A stretch of 23,763 nt of DNA from Treponema sp. UBA4328 (GTDB lineage: Bacteria; Spirochaetota; Spirochaetia; Treponematales; Treponemataceae). This document shows, one piece after another, positions 14,602 through 22,630 of this stretch. The stretch lies in contig DGTU01000100.1 of assembly GCA_002394465.1 (NCBI GenBank), positions 1 to 23,763 on the forward strand, written 5' to 3'. A program made the position numbers and the translations under genes. The notes beneath the pieces are model-generated. The model was not told the DNA's origin. It made no database searches and was given only the letters and a program-made list of their open reading frames with translations. The number at the start of each line of letters is the position of its first letter. Positions within the stretch are counted from its first letter, which is position 1.

Positions 14602-15039
14602 TTAAATCTCATATTCTTCCCAGTCTTCTTCGTTTACTTCGCATTCGTGGACGCCGTTTTTTATCATTATTCCTGCTTCATAAAGGCTTTCCGGACGGCC
14701 TGAAACAAGGGGGTGCCATTCTGGAAGAGGCTTATTTTCATGACGGAGACGGTAGGCACAGGTTTCCGGGAGCCAGTTGAACATTCCGGCGTTTTTCTTT
14801 GTAAGATGTGTACATTCCTTCTGCTTTTTAAAGCGGTTTTCGTAGTCTGTACAGCGGCCGGTATTTAAATCCAGCAGGTCGCAGGCGATTCGGGTAAAAT
14901 GCGTCTTTTCATTCTTTCCGTGGCCTGTAATGCATTTTCTGTAGCAGCACAGACCGCACCTGTCGCACAATGCTTCCCACTGTTCTTCATTCAGCTGTTC
15001 GAGAGGTATGAGATTATAAAAATCAGTATTTTCAGGCAT
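14602..15039 (-). CDS. YcgN-family cysteine cluster protein (YkgJ/UPF0260-like)
   Basis: A 145-residue protein with nine cysteines, at 25, 28, 31, 32, 36, 53, 63, 76 and 94. The N-terminal WEALCDRCGLCCYRKC block and the later IACDLLDLNTGRC, KKQKEC and NWLPETCAYRL with PLPEWHPLVSG match the YcgN (UPF0260) branch of the YkgJ zinc/iron-chelating family. The length is the family's normal size. A metal or Fe-S cluster is assumed from the cysteines; the function is unknown. The start lies 5 nt after the alcohol dehydrogenase stop with little Shine-Dalgarno, so it is probably translated by coupling as the second gene of that operon. Confidence 0.9.
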   Translation of the reverse strand: MPENTDFYNLIPLEQLNEEQWEALCDRCGLCCYRKCITGHGKNEKTHFTRIACDLLDLNTGRCTDYENRFKKQKECTHLTKKNAGMFNWLPETCAYRLRHENKPLPEWHPLVSGRPESLYEAGIMIKNGVHECEVNEEDWEEYEI

Positions 15040-15044
15040 TCTTA

Positions 15045-16223
15045 TTATTTTGCAGCTTCATAAATTTTGCGCATATCGTCCTTATAAAGGACTTTTGCAC
15101 TACCGACTTTTCCGCCGGTTGCAACTGAGCATTTTTCCGCAAGTTCTGTAATCTGGGCTTCCGTCGGATTAATGCCGAGTTCACGAAGGTTTACAGGCAT
15201 TTTTATTTCGCGGTAAAAGTTTTCCATTGCTTCAATTCCCCTGAGGGCAATTTCTTCATCCGTTCCTTCGTCTTTAATGTCCCAGACTTTAACGGCAAAT
15301 TTCTTAAATCTTGGAAGGCAGTCTTTATAAACATATCTTGCCCAGGTTCCCCAGAGAGCAGTAAGCCCTGCACCGTGAGCTACATCAAACATTCCGCCGA
15401 GTTCATGCTCAAGACGGTGAGTTGCAAAATCGCTTGCGCCGTTTCCAAGTCCGGTAAGGTCATTGTGGCTCAGGCTTCCGGCCCACATGATTTCTGCACG
15501 GGCATCGTAATCATCTGGATTTTTGAGGAGAATCCTTGTATTTGAAATTACTGTCTTCATCAGGCTTTCTGCAATTCCATCAGTAATCTGCATGTTTCCC
15601 TGTGAAGTAAAATACCTTTCCATAGTGTGCATGAGGATGTCTGCAGAACCGCACATTGTCTGATATTCCGGAAGAGTCATCGTGAGTTCTGGATTCATTA
15701 CTGCAAACTTAGGACGACACGTGTCGGAATTTGAACCGCGCTTTTTCCAGCCGTCTTCATTTGTGATGACAGCACTGTTGCTCATTTCACTTCCGCTGGC
15801 GGCAATCGTAAGTACTACACCGATCGGGAGACAGTTTTCAGGAGAATGCTTTTTTTCAAAGATATCCCAGACGTCAAAATTATTTGTTACACCGTAGCCG
15901 ATTGCCTTTGCGCTGTCGATTACAGAACCGCCGCCTACGGCCAGAATAAAATCTACGCCTTCCTTTTTACAAAGGGAAATTCCTTCACGGACAAGGGAAA
16001 GCCTCGGATTCGGAACAACACCGCCAAGTTCAACAAAGGAAACTCCGGCATCTGCCAGGGATTTTTTGATGCGGTCGAGAAGGCCGGTTTTTTTAACGCT
16101 TCCGCTTCCGTAATGAATCAGAACTTTTCTGCATTTCTGTGAGGCAACAAGTGAACCGGTCTGATTTTCGGTTCCTTTTCCAAAAACGACTTTTGTCGGT
16201 GCGTAGAAATTAAAATTATTCAT
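15045..16223 (-). CDS. Iron-type (group III) alcohol dehydrogenase, YqhD/BdhA-like
   Basis: The 392-residue enzyme has the cofactor loop GGGSVIDSAK (97-106) and the metal ligands of the family at D195, H199 (SADILMHTMER), H269 and H283 (VAHGAGL). The spacing equals that of E. coli YqhD (D194, H198, H267, H281). NFNFYAPTKVVFGKG at the N-terminus and LPIGVVLTIAASGSEMS are typical of the butanol dehydrogenase / YqhD branch, which is NADPH-dependent and reduces short-chain aldehydes during fermentation or detoxification. The ATG is preceded by AAAAAACC with no Shine-Dalgarno and a TATAAT 8 nt upstream. It leads a two-gene unit with the YcgN-type gene and is divergent from the SUMF1 gene. Confidence 0.94.
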   Translation of the reverse strand: MNNFNFYAPTKVVFGKGTENQTGSLVASQKCRKVLIHYGSGSVKKTGLLDRIKKSLADAGVSFVELGGVVPNPRLSLVREGISLCKKEGVDFILAVGGGSVIDSAKAIGYGVTNNFDVWDIFEKKHSPENCLPIGVVLTIAASGSEMSNSAVITNEDGWKKRGSNSDTCRPKFAVMNPELTMTLPEYQTMCGSADILMHTMERYFTSQGNMQITDGIAESLMKTVISNTRILLKNPDDYDARAEIMWAGSLSHNDLTGLGNGASDFATHRLEHELGGMFDVAHGAGLTALWGTWARYVYKDCLPRFKKFAVKVWDIKDEGTDEEIALRGIEAMENFYREIKMPVNLRELGINPTEAQITELAEKCSVATGGKVGSAKVLYKDDMRKIYEAAK

Positions 16224-16260
16224 GGTTTTTTATTATAACACGGTACCCCTTATTTTTTAA
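16224..16260 (-). promoter_or_regulatory. Alcohol dehydrogenase promoter, start codon at the +1 region
   Basis: On the minus strand TTAAAA (plus 16255-16260), a 17-bp spacer and a perfect TATAAT (plus 16232-16237) make a good sigma-70 promoter. The -10 box ends 8 nt before the ATG, so the mRNA leader would be 1-2 nt. Confidence 0.6.
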
Positions 16261-16304
16261 GGCAATTCTTACAAATAAAACAGGCGAAACGGTGATTGTT
16301 GTAT

Positions 16305-16327
16305 TATAATTTATAGAAAGACAAGGA
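16305..16327 (+). promoter_or_regulatory. -10 box and Shine-Dalgarno of the SUMF1-type gene
   Basis: TATAAT at 16305-16310 and AAGGA at 16323-16327, the latter 7 nt before the ATG at 16335. The spacing rules out the in-frame GTG at 16329 as the start. No clear -35 is seen. Confidence 0.5.
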
Positions 16328-16334
16328 CGTGCTT

Positions 16335-19300
16335 ATGAAAAAGAAATTTCTGTTTATTTTTATATTGGCTTCGGTTTTAAGTTCAGTTTTTTCTCAGACA
16401 GGATACTACATAGGCGACGGCTGCAAGGGAACGAGCATTCTTGTTTCTGCAAGTGTTTTAAACAATGGCAATCCTGACAAAACAGACAGTCTTGTTCCGG
16501 TGATGATTAAAAAAGATATCGTCAATACGCTTGCAATGTATTCGGCAATGACCGTAATCGACAGTGACCAGACTGCAACAATCCTTGAACTTCAGCGCAA
16601 ATCAGAAGGCAATGAATACAGCAGTGAAGATCCGGTTGAAATAGGAAAGCTTGTTCATGCAAAAAACTACGTAACAATTACAACCGACAGAATCGGAGAT
16701 AAATACCGTATTTCTTTTTCTGTAGTCAGCATTGAAAGCGGAGCAACAATCAGCGGATATACTTCGCAGAACCTCTACGGAATGGATGCCTATCTTGTAA
16801 GTGCTCCGGCGGAAGCTTCAAATACACTTCTTGAACAGCTTGGAGTAAATCTTTCTCCGGCAGGAAAACGCATGCTTCAGTCTGCAATGCTCAGCGGAAA
16901 TACGGCCGTAGAAGCAGCAGATGCACGTGAAAATCTTGCCGCAATTGAAGCGGAATTAAAACGCGTTTCACAGGAGCAGTCCCGCCTTTCAAAGGCACAG
17001 ACAGATGACATTGAAGCCCAGGCTCAGAAAACCCGCCTTGAACTTCAGAAAGTAGCTCTTCTCCAGCAGCAGAAAGCTGAACAGGAAAGGGCAGCCCGCC
17101 TTGAAGCAGATGCAAAAAGAAAGCAGCAGGAAGAAAAAGCTGCAAAGGAAAGAAATGCCGAACAGCAGGAAGCAATCGCAAAAATCCGGCAGGAAGTTGA
17201 ATCCAGGGCAAATACTTTAAGGACTCAGAAAACGGCGAACATGAGCGCTGCCCAGAAAATTGCACTCATTGAAAGTGAAAAGCAGCTTCTTGAAAAAAAC
17301 CTCAAATCCGTAGAAGAAAGCAGAAATGCCTATGCAAAGAAAATAGAGAAGCAGCGTCAGGAAGAACTGAATAAACGTCGTTCACAGAAACCGCATTCCC
17401 GCGAACTCAACCCGGACGGAAGCCTCAATGATATGGCCAGAAAAATGCGTGATACTGACCTTCAGCGCATAAATGCAAAGTATGATGCGCTTCTTTCTGA
17501 AAATAAAACTGCATTATCAGAAACACAGGATGAACTGAAGGACAGGATTAAAAGCGACATAAATGAACTTCAGTCTAAGGTTTATACTGCAGATTCTTTT
17601 ACAGATGACGGACTTTATCTTCGTGTCGGCGATTATGATGGAAACAGGCAGGGATGGCAGTACAGTCTTTCCTTTGCAATGGGCGGAAAAACCGTCATCA
17701 GGAAAAACGGTGTCTTAAACTATAAGCAGATTACGGGAAAAACGGAGCCTGCCGTTCCTGCGTCAAATGATCCGGATTACGATAAAAAAGTCCGCGAGTA
17801 TTATGCATATCTTGATCTGGCAGATGCGTTCGACAGTCTTTTCCGCATGAACATTCCGTTCCTGAGGGCACGAATGTATTACACAATAGAAGACAATTCA
17901 TCAGAATCATATTCAACTTACAGTGTGATCGTGAGAAAAATTGAAATTTCAAACGTTCAGAATTCGGCTATTGTGCTCACTGAAGAAAATCAGACTGGTA
18001 AGGGCGGAGATATGTATGCCTTTACTCCGGCAACTAAAATGGTAACAAGCCGCAGCCTTAAGACCCTCGGATACGGCTACGGAATGGTATCAGTCATGAG
18101 CGGTACTTTTACCATGGGAGACAATTCCTTAACAGGTGCTGATTATAAGAAAATCCCTGAACATTCTGTCACTGTCGGTTCATTCTTTATGTCTGCAACC
18201 GAAATCACACAGAGTTTTTATCATAAAATTACAGGCAAAACCCCATGGTTTGAAGGCAGAAAGGAAGAATACAAGGAAATCACTGAGGAACCTGCATCCG
18301 ACATTACATGGCTTGAAGCCGTGGAATTCTGCAACCTGCTGAGCGAGCGTATGGAACTTACTCCATGCTATTCTTATAAAGGCGTTACGGATGTCAAAAA
18401 ATGGAGCGGAATGGGACTCACACTGGCGAAGAGTGATGGAATACAGTGTGACTTTAATGCAGACGGTTACAGGCTCCCGACGGAAGCTGAATGGGAATTT
18501 GCTGCAAAGGAAAGATCATCAGGAAAATATTATTACAAATACAGCGGAAGCAATAATATTGATGATGTTGCCTGGCACAGGGGCAATTCAACTGCTTCAA
18601 ACGGAGGATGGCAGGTTAATCCTGTTGCACAGAAAAAACCAAATATACTCGGACTCTATGATATGACAGGAAACGTATCTGAATGGTGCTGGGACATGAT
18701 GGACAAAAAACAGGGATACCGTTCATGCAGGGGGGGCAGTGCAGCTGATTATTCTACAAAATCTGACCTGAATGTTTCATACCGTAAACACGGGTATACG
18801 ATAAAAGACAATTTTGATCTTACCCGGCTGCCCACCGTTGGTTTCCGTATTGTTTCAAAAACAGGAACTCCAGCTAATTTTACGGCACGTATTGCTGTAC
18901 TCGATTCAGAATATCAGTCACAGATCGCAAGTGCAAAACTGAATGCACGCAGGCAGGGACGTACCAATGCACAGATGATAAAAGACCTGAACTCTTTCTT
19001 TGTAAAAGTTGAAGGAAGTACATTCACGATGGGAGATGCTTCAACAAATATTGGTGAGCATAAAGTTACCCTCGATACTTTCTACATGATGGATACGGAA
19101 GTTCCTCAGTGGCTTTATACTGAAATCATGGGAAACAATCCGTCAAACTACCAGATTGCGGATAATCCTGTTGAAATGGTTGACTGGTATGATGCCGTAG
19201 AATTCTGCAACAGGCTCAGCGAAAAGAACGGGCTTACACCGTGTTATTCACTCAAGGGCAAAACGGCAGTTAAAAAGTGGGGAAAGAAAAGTGCTAAGTG

Positions 19301-19727
19301 GAATGACATCAAATGTGATTTCACGGCAAACGGATACAGGCTCCCGACCGAAGCAGAATGGGAATATGCTGCACGCGGAGGAAAATCCCTGCTTAATTAT
19401 ATTTACAGTGGAAGTGATATTATCGATAATGTTGCATGGACCACAGATAATTCTGACTTTACGCATTCTGTCGGCCTCAAGCAGGCAAATGCACTCGGCA
19501 TATATGACATGACAGGAAATGTAGCAGAATGGTGCTGGGACTGGCACGGAAGCTATACGTCAGAAGCACAGGTAAATCCTAAGGGCCCGGAAACAGGTGA
19601 AAATAAAATCGTTCGTGGCGGCGGATACAGTTTTAAGCTTTATACGAACAATTTGTATTTCAGGCTGTATTCATCAATCAAAGGAAACAAGGCAATAGGA
19701 ATCAGGCTGGTAAGAAGCAGGCTGTAA
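16335..19727 (+). CDS. Secreted protein: CsgG-like N-terminus, long coiled coil, two SUMF1 (FGE-like) domains
   Basis: A 1130-residue protein. It has a signal peptide (KKKFLFIFILASVLSSVFS) and no lipobox. Residues ~25-160 resemble the CsgG/LpoB-type outer-membrane assembly fold (LVPVMIKKDIVNTLAMY, MTVIDSDQTATILE, then a final strand before SGATISGY). A Gln/Glu/Lys/Ala-rich coiled coil spans ~193-350, with a second segment at ~365-417. A beta-rich stretch of unknown type covers ~420-560. Two tandem SUMF1 domains follow (~582-842 and ~887-1130), each with GTFTMGD or STFTMGD, YRLPTEAEWE, DMTGNV.EWCWD and a GFRIV or GIRLV end. Both lack the paired catalytic cysteines of true formylglycine-generating enzymes, so they are probably C-type-lectin-fold binding modules. 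The start was chosen by the AAGGA site. Cell envelope or surface display is likely; the exact role is unknown. Confidence 0.85.
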   Translation: MKKKFLFIFILASVLSSVFSQTGYYIGDGCKGTSILVSASVLNNGNPDKTDSLVPVMIKKDIVNTLAMYSAMTVIDSDQTATILELQRKSEGNEYSSEDPVEIGKLVHAKNYVTITTDRIGDKYRISFSVVSIESGATISGYTSQNLYGMDAYLVSAPAEASNTLLEQLGVNLSPAGKRMLQSAMLSGNTAVEAADARENLAAIEAELKRVSQEQSRLSKAQTDDIEAQAQKTRLELQKVALLQQQKAEQERAARLEADAKRKQQEEKAAKERNAEQQEAIAKIRQEVESRANTLRTQKTANMSAAQKIALIESEKQLLEKNLKSVEESRNAYAKKIEKQRQEELNKRRSQKPHSRELNPDGSLNDMARKMRDTDLQRINAKYDALLSENKTALSETQDELKDRIKSDINELQSKVYTADSFTDDGLYLRVGDYDGNRQGWQYSLSFAMGGKTVIRKNGVLNYKQITGKTEPAVPASNDPDYDKKVREYYAYLDLADAFDSLFRMNIPFLRARMYYTIEDNSSESYSTYSVIVRKIEISNVQNSAIVLTEENQTGKGGDMYAFTPATKMVTSRSLKTLGYGYGMVSVMSGTFTMGDNSLTGADYKKIPEHSVTVGSFFMSATEITQSFYHKITGKTPWFEGRKEEYKEITEEPASDITWLEAVEFCNLLSERMELTPCYSYKGVTDVKKWSGMGLTLAKSDGIQCDFNADGYRLPTEAEWEFAAKERSSGKYYYKYSGSNNIDDVAWHRGNSTASNGGWQVNPVAQKKPNILGLYDMTGNVSEWCWDMMDKKQGYRSCRGGSAADYSTKSDLNVSYRKHGYTIKDNFDLTRLPTVGFRIVSKTGTPANFTARIAVLDSEYQSQIASAKLNARRQGRTNAQMIKDLNSFFVKVEGSTFTMGDASTNIGEHKVTLDTFYMMDTEVPQWLYTEIMGNNPSNYQIADNPVEMVDWYDAVEFCNRLSEKNGLTPCYSLKGKTAVKKWGKKSAKWNDIKCDFTANGYRLPTEAEWEYAARGGKSLLNYIYSGSDIIDNVAWTTDNSDFTHSVGLKQANALGIYDMTGNVAEWCWDWHGSYTSEAQVNPKGPETGENKIVRGGGYSFKLYTNNLYFRLYSSIKGNKAIGIRLVRSRL

Positions 19728-19728
19728 T

Positions 19729-20283
19729 ATGGCAGAAGAAATTAAAGACGAGGACTTACAGGAAGATTTGTCTCTTGATTGCGGCTGTGAAGTTGTGTTT
19801 CTGATGGCCGACATCCTCAGGGAAACTATATCCCGTGGTATCGACGAAGAAGCAAACGGAGGAAAGCTTCCGATTCCGAAAGAAATGCTGCTCAATAAAA
19901 TCTTTGACGTTAACCTTTCGCGCTTTGATGAAGAATGCTATATAACGACCGGGCCTGAAGGAAAAATCTATCTTGCAGGCAGCTGGCTTATGCGTCCTCT
20001 GTTTTTTAAGGGCAGGATGGTACCGACGATGTTCTTTATTGAAGATCATTTTGATTCTACAAAAATAGAAATGATTCCGGAAAAAACCGGCGTTGAGCTG
20101 CGCAAGGAACTGTGGAGTCACCTTACGATAGACGGAAGCTCATACGATATTCCGGCTGATGCTAAAGTTCCGGATTACATGAATGATGCAAATATCCTTG
20201 AAGCTTTAAAAGGAAAAGGCCCTCCGAATTCAATTCAAAGAATCGGAAGGCCCCCACTGGTAAAACCTCCATACGAACGGTAG
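19729..20283 (+). CDS. Unknown 184-residue acidic protein, coupled to the SUMF1-type gene
   Basis: The ATG follows the SUMF1-type gene's stop by one base, with AGCAGG as a Shine-Dalgarno inside the upstream gene, so the two are almost certainly co-translated. No signal peptide or membrane segment is seen. The N-terminal ~35 residues are acidic (AEEIKDEDLQEDLSLDCGC). The middle holds alternating hydrophobic stretches (IYLAGSWLMRPLFFKGRMVP), and the C-terminus is basic and proline-rich (RIGRPPLVKPPYER). I do not recognise the family. A cytosolic partner or regulator of the envelope protein upstream is only a guess from position. Confidence 0.8.
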   Translation: MAEEIKDEDLQEDLSLDCGCEVVFLMADILRETISRGIDEEANGGKLPIPKEMLLNKIFDVNLSRFDEECYITTGPEGKIYLAGSWLMRPLFFKGRMVPTMFFIEDHFDSTKIEMIPEKTGVELRKELWSHLTIDGSSYDIPADAKVPDYMNDANILEALKGKGPPNSIQRIGRPPLVKPPYER

Positions 20284-20308
20284 TTAAAATCTCTGTGATA
20301 CACTTAAA

Positions 20309-20324
20309 ACTAACACACGTTAGT
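20309..20324 (-). terminator. Short hairpin after the SDR gene
   Basis: ACTAAC-ACAC-GTTAGT gives a 6-bp stem with a 4-nt loop, 3 nt beyond the SDR stop. On the minus strand it is followed by TTTTAAG. The short stem and short T-run make it a weak terminator candidate. The plus-strand gene ending at 20283 shows no T-run terminator of its own. Confidence 0.3.
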
Positions 20325-20327
20325 CAG

Positions 20328-21101
20328 TTACATGCAGGTATATCCGCCGTCGACAGGAAGATTTACGCCTGTTACATACGTAGAAGCCGGACTTGCAAGG
20401 AATACGGCTGTTGAATCAAGTTCACCTTCTTTTCCGTAGCGTTCAAGCGGAATCATTGTTTTTGCATTCTGCTGGAAGAAATCACTGTCGAGTGTCTCCT
20501 GTGTAAGAGGTGTGTAAAAGTATCCCGGACAGATTGAATTTACAGTGATGCAGTATTTTCCCCATTCTGCGGCAAGGGCACGGGTAAGGTTTACGACACC
20601 GCCTTTTGCAGCATGATATGGAGCTGAACCTGCAATCTTGTTTCCTACGAGACCATACATTGATGCAATGTTTATCACGCGTCCGTATTTTGCAGGAATC
20701 ATTGCTTTCTTTGCAACGGCACGGGCGAATTTAAAAGTACCGAAAAGATCTACGTTCATTTCTCCGCTGAACTGTTCGTCTGTAATGTCTTCTGCAGGAG
20801 CAACAGCACCTGTTCCAGCATTGTTTATAAGAATGTCGATGCGTCCGAATTTTGCAAGAACTTCATCTACGGCAGCATTTACTTTTTCCGTATCAGTTAT
20901 GTCACACTGAACTGCAAGAGTCTTTACCTTGTATTCATCAGCAATTTCCTGTGCGACTTTTTCGATAAGTTCCTTACGGCGGGCGACAGCTACAATGGCA
21001 GCTCCCTGATTTGCAAGGGCCTTTGCCATCTGAACTCCGAGTCCGGTTGAACATCCTGTTATGATTGCAACCTGTCCTGACAGGTCAAAATAGTTCTTCA
21101 T
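20328..21101 (-). CDS. Short-chain dehydrogenase/reductase, gluconate 5-dehydrogenase-like
   Basis: A 257-residue classical SDR: TGCSTGLG (15-22) for the dinucleotide, NNAG (93-96), catalytic Ser147, Tyr162 and Lys166 in NIASMYG and YHAAK, and PGYFYTPLT after the last core strand. The C-terminal VTGVNLPVDGGYT is standard for the family. FDLSGQVAIITG at the start and the overall pattern are closest to gluconate 5-dehydrogenase / KduD-type sugar-acid dehydrogenases, but many SDRs look alike and the substrate is not certain. The ATG has a near-perfect Shine-Dalgarno (AAGGAGG, plus-strand 21107-21113). It stands alone, divergent from the MATE gene. Confidence 0.9.
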   Translation of the reverse strand: MKNYFDLSGQVAIITGCSTGLGVQMAKALANQGAAIVAVARRKELIEKVAQEIADEYKVKTLAVQCDITDTEKVNAAVDEVLAKFGRIDILINNAGTGAVAPAEDITDEQFSGEMNVDLFGTFKFARAVAKKAMIPAKYGRVINIASMYGLVGNKIAGSAPYHAAKGGVVNLTRALAAEWGKYCITVNSICPGYFYTPLTQETLDSDFFQQNAKTMIPLERYGKEGELDSTAVFLASPASTYVTGVNLPVDGGYTCM

Positions 21102-21203
21102 ATAATCCTCCTTAATTGAGCCATTTTCTCTTATTTATAAATTTAACTCAAAAAGGGGATAATTCAAAGAAAAACATGACTTCAGCATCGGTGTGAAAAA
21201 AAC

Positions 21204-21215
21204 TATAATGAACCG
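21204..21215 (+). promoter_or_regulatory. -10 box 6 nt before the MATE start codon
   Basis: TATAAT at 21204-21209 is separated from the ATG at 21216 by GAACCG only, so transcription should begin on or next to the start codon. No Shine-Dalgarno lies in the preceding 20 nt. The -35 area (TTCAGC at 21181-21186) is a poor match. Confidence 0.55.
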
Positions 21216-22568
21216 ATGATTTCCAAGTCGAAAAATTTTCAGGTTGATTTAATTAATTCCAGCATCTTCCGTGCCGTACTGATTTTCAGCATCCCGATTT
21301 TTGTCTCATATATTTTTCAGCAGCTGTACAATGCCGCTGATACTGCAATAATCGGAAACCTTCTCTCAGAGGATTCACTGATTGCCGTCGGAGCATGTTC
21401 TGCGCTGTATGAACTTCTTGTAGGTTTTGGAATCGGTTTTGGAAACGGACTTAGCATTGTTGCAGCCAGGGCTTACGGAAGCGGTGACATTGAAAAGCTT
21501 CGTAAAATTACGGCAGCTTCACTGATCATTACCGTCTGCGTTACAGCTTTCATAATGCTTCTTACGGCTTTTTTCCTGAAGCCTGTCATGATTCTTCTTG
21601 GTACTCCGGAAGAAATCCTCGAAGAATCTTTTTCGTATATACGCATAATCACGGAATTCTGCGGAGTAATGTTTGCCTATAATCTTTTTTCAGGGCTTTT
21701 AAGGGCAATAGGTAATTCCTTCATGCCGCTTGTATTTCTGATTTTTTCTTCGCTGATGAACGTAGGCCTGGATATTATCTTCATTCAGCATTTCGGCGTT
21801 CCCGGAGCAGCTTATGCTACGATCATTTCACAGGGAATTTCCGCATTGCTCTGCGTAGTATATATTTTTGCCAGAACCCGTATTTTAATTCCTTCGGTGC
21901 AGCATTTTAAATTTGACGGTTCACTTTATGCGGATCTGGCTGCACAGGGACTTTCAATGGCTTTTATGGGTTCCATCGTTCATTCAGGAACGGTAATCCT
22001 TCAGAAGGGAATCAATTCGCTTGATCCTCTTGTAATTGCGGGTCATCTGTGTGCACGGAAAATTTTTACCCTTACAAACATACCGATTGTAACGCTCGGA
22101 CTTTCCTGTTCAACTTTTGTTTCGCAGAATTATGGTGCCGGAAAATTTGACCGCATTAAAAAGGGAATTAAATTCTCTGTCCTCATTACGCTGGTCTGGA
22201 CACTTATTCTTTTTATTCCGTCGCTTTTCTTTACTGAAAACCTCGTTCAGTTAATGAGTGGAAGTGACAGTCCGGTGATTATCAGTTACGCTGACAGATA
22301 CATCCGATTTATGATTCCTTTTTATTCCGTTCTCGGTGCCCTTATCATCATCAGGAATTCACTTCAGGCGCTGGAAAGAAAACTCCTTCCGCTGATTTCG
22401 AGTTTCATTGAACTGGCCGGAAAAATTCTTTTTACTGCCCTGATTATTCCGCGGCTCGGGGAGTGGGGTGTAATTTTATGTGAACCGCTTATATGGTGCG
22501 TGATGAGCGCACAGCTTGTCTTTTCATTTCTGCGCCTTCCGTTTTTCAGGACTCCGGCTAAAAATTAA
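21216..22568 (+). CDS. MATE-family multidrug/metabolite exporter
   Basis: A 450-residue membrane protein with the two-lobed MATE layout (twelve hydrophobic segments). The first helix ends IPIFVSYIFQQLYNAADTAI, the family's most conserved N-terminal block (FQQLYN..DT). GFGIGFGNGLSIVAARAYGSG and the second-lobe counterpart LGLSCSTFVSQNYGAGKFDR are the paired repeats typical of MATE. It belongs to the DinF/NorM-like prokaryotic group common in Firmicutes and spirochaetes and should export cationic compounds with Na+ or H+; the substrate is unknown. The start is fixed by homology because no other Met precedes the first helix. It appears leaderless. Confidence 0.93.
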   Translation: MISKSKNFQVDLINSSIFRAVLIFSIPIFVSYIFQQLYNAADTAIIGNLLSEDSLIAVGACSALYELLVGFGIGFGNGLSIVAARAYGSGDIEKLRKITAASLIITVCVTAFIMLLTAFFLKPVMILLGTPEEILEESFSYIRIITEFCGVMFAYNLFSGLLRAIGNSFMPLVFLIFSSLMNVGLDIIFIQHFGVPGAAYATIISQGISALLCVVYIFARTRILIPSVQHFKFDGSLYADLAAQGLSMAFMGSIVHSGTVILQKGINSLDPLVIAGHLCARKIFTLTNIPIVTLGLSCSTFVSQNYGAGKFDRIKKGIKFSVLITLVWTLILFIPSLFFTENLVQLMSGSDSPVIISYADRYIRFMIPFYSVLGALIIIRNSLQALERKLLPLISSFIELAGKILFTALIIPRLGEWGVILCEPLIWCVMSAQLVFSFLRLPFFRTPAKN

Positions 22569-22623
22569 TTGATACTTTTTATCTATAGTGATAACATTTT
22601 TCTATTGATTTTTATCATTGGAG
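22569..22623 (+). promoter_or_regulatory. ilvE promoter and Shine-Dalgarno
   Basis: TTGATA (22569-22574), a 17-bp spacer and TAACAT (22592-22597) form a plausible sigma-70 promoter right after the MATE stop codon. TGATAA and TTATCA (from 22589) make a 6-bp inverted repeat in the leader. GGAG at 22620-22623 is 7 nt before the ilvE ATG. Confidence 0.5.
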
Positions 22624-22630
22624 TAAAAAT

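Larger units (their letters stand above)
14442..14607. other. Nested long-hairpin element (structured RNA or MITE-like repeat)
   Basis: Five nested stems run from outside in: 14461-14468 with 14589-14596 (8 bp, ATGCGGGG/CCCCGCAT); 14470-14477 with 14580-14587 (8 bp including one G-T pair); 14486-14490 with 14566-14570 (ATCAC/GTGAT); 14492-14498 with 14557-14563 (TTGAAGG/CCTTCAA); 14509-14516 with 14536-14543 (TCGGGAGA/TCTCCCGA), around a 19-nt loop. Weak pairing continues outward (ATTTAA near 14451 with TTAAAT near 14602). The fold is equally available to either strand. There is no T-run after it, so it is not a standard terminator. I recognise no riboswitch, 6S, SRP, RNase P or tmRNA signature. 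It begins at the stop codon of the YcgN-type gene. Confidence 0.6.

Noticed and set aside
14451..14607. Integron attC site
   Set aside because: ATTTAAC fits the RYYYAAC half of an attC core and the size is right, but the opposite end lacks GTTRRRY and no integron integrase or cassette array is present.
16329..16334. GTG start two codons upstream for the SUMF1-type protein
   Set aside because: The AAGGA site ends one base before this GTG, too close for initiation; it is correctly spaced for the ATG at 16335 and the signal peptide begins there.
16335..19727. Diversity-generating retroelement target
   Set aside because: The C-terminal SUMF1 domain is the right fold and position, but no reverse transcriptase, template repeat or accessory gene is in the window.
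16335..19727. Active formylglycine-generating enzyme
   Set aside because: The cysteine pair near the RGG block of true FGE is missing in both domains and no sulfatase is nearby.
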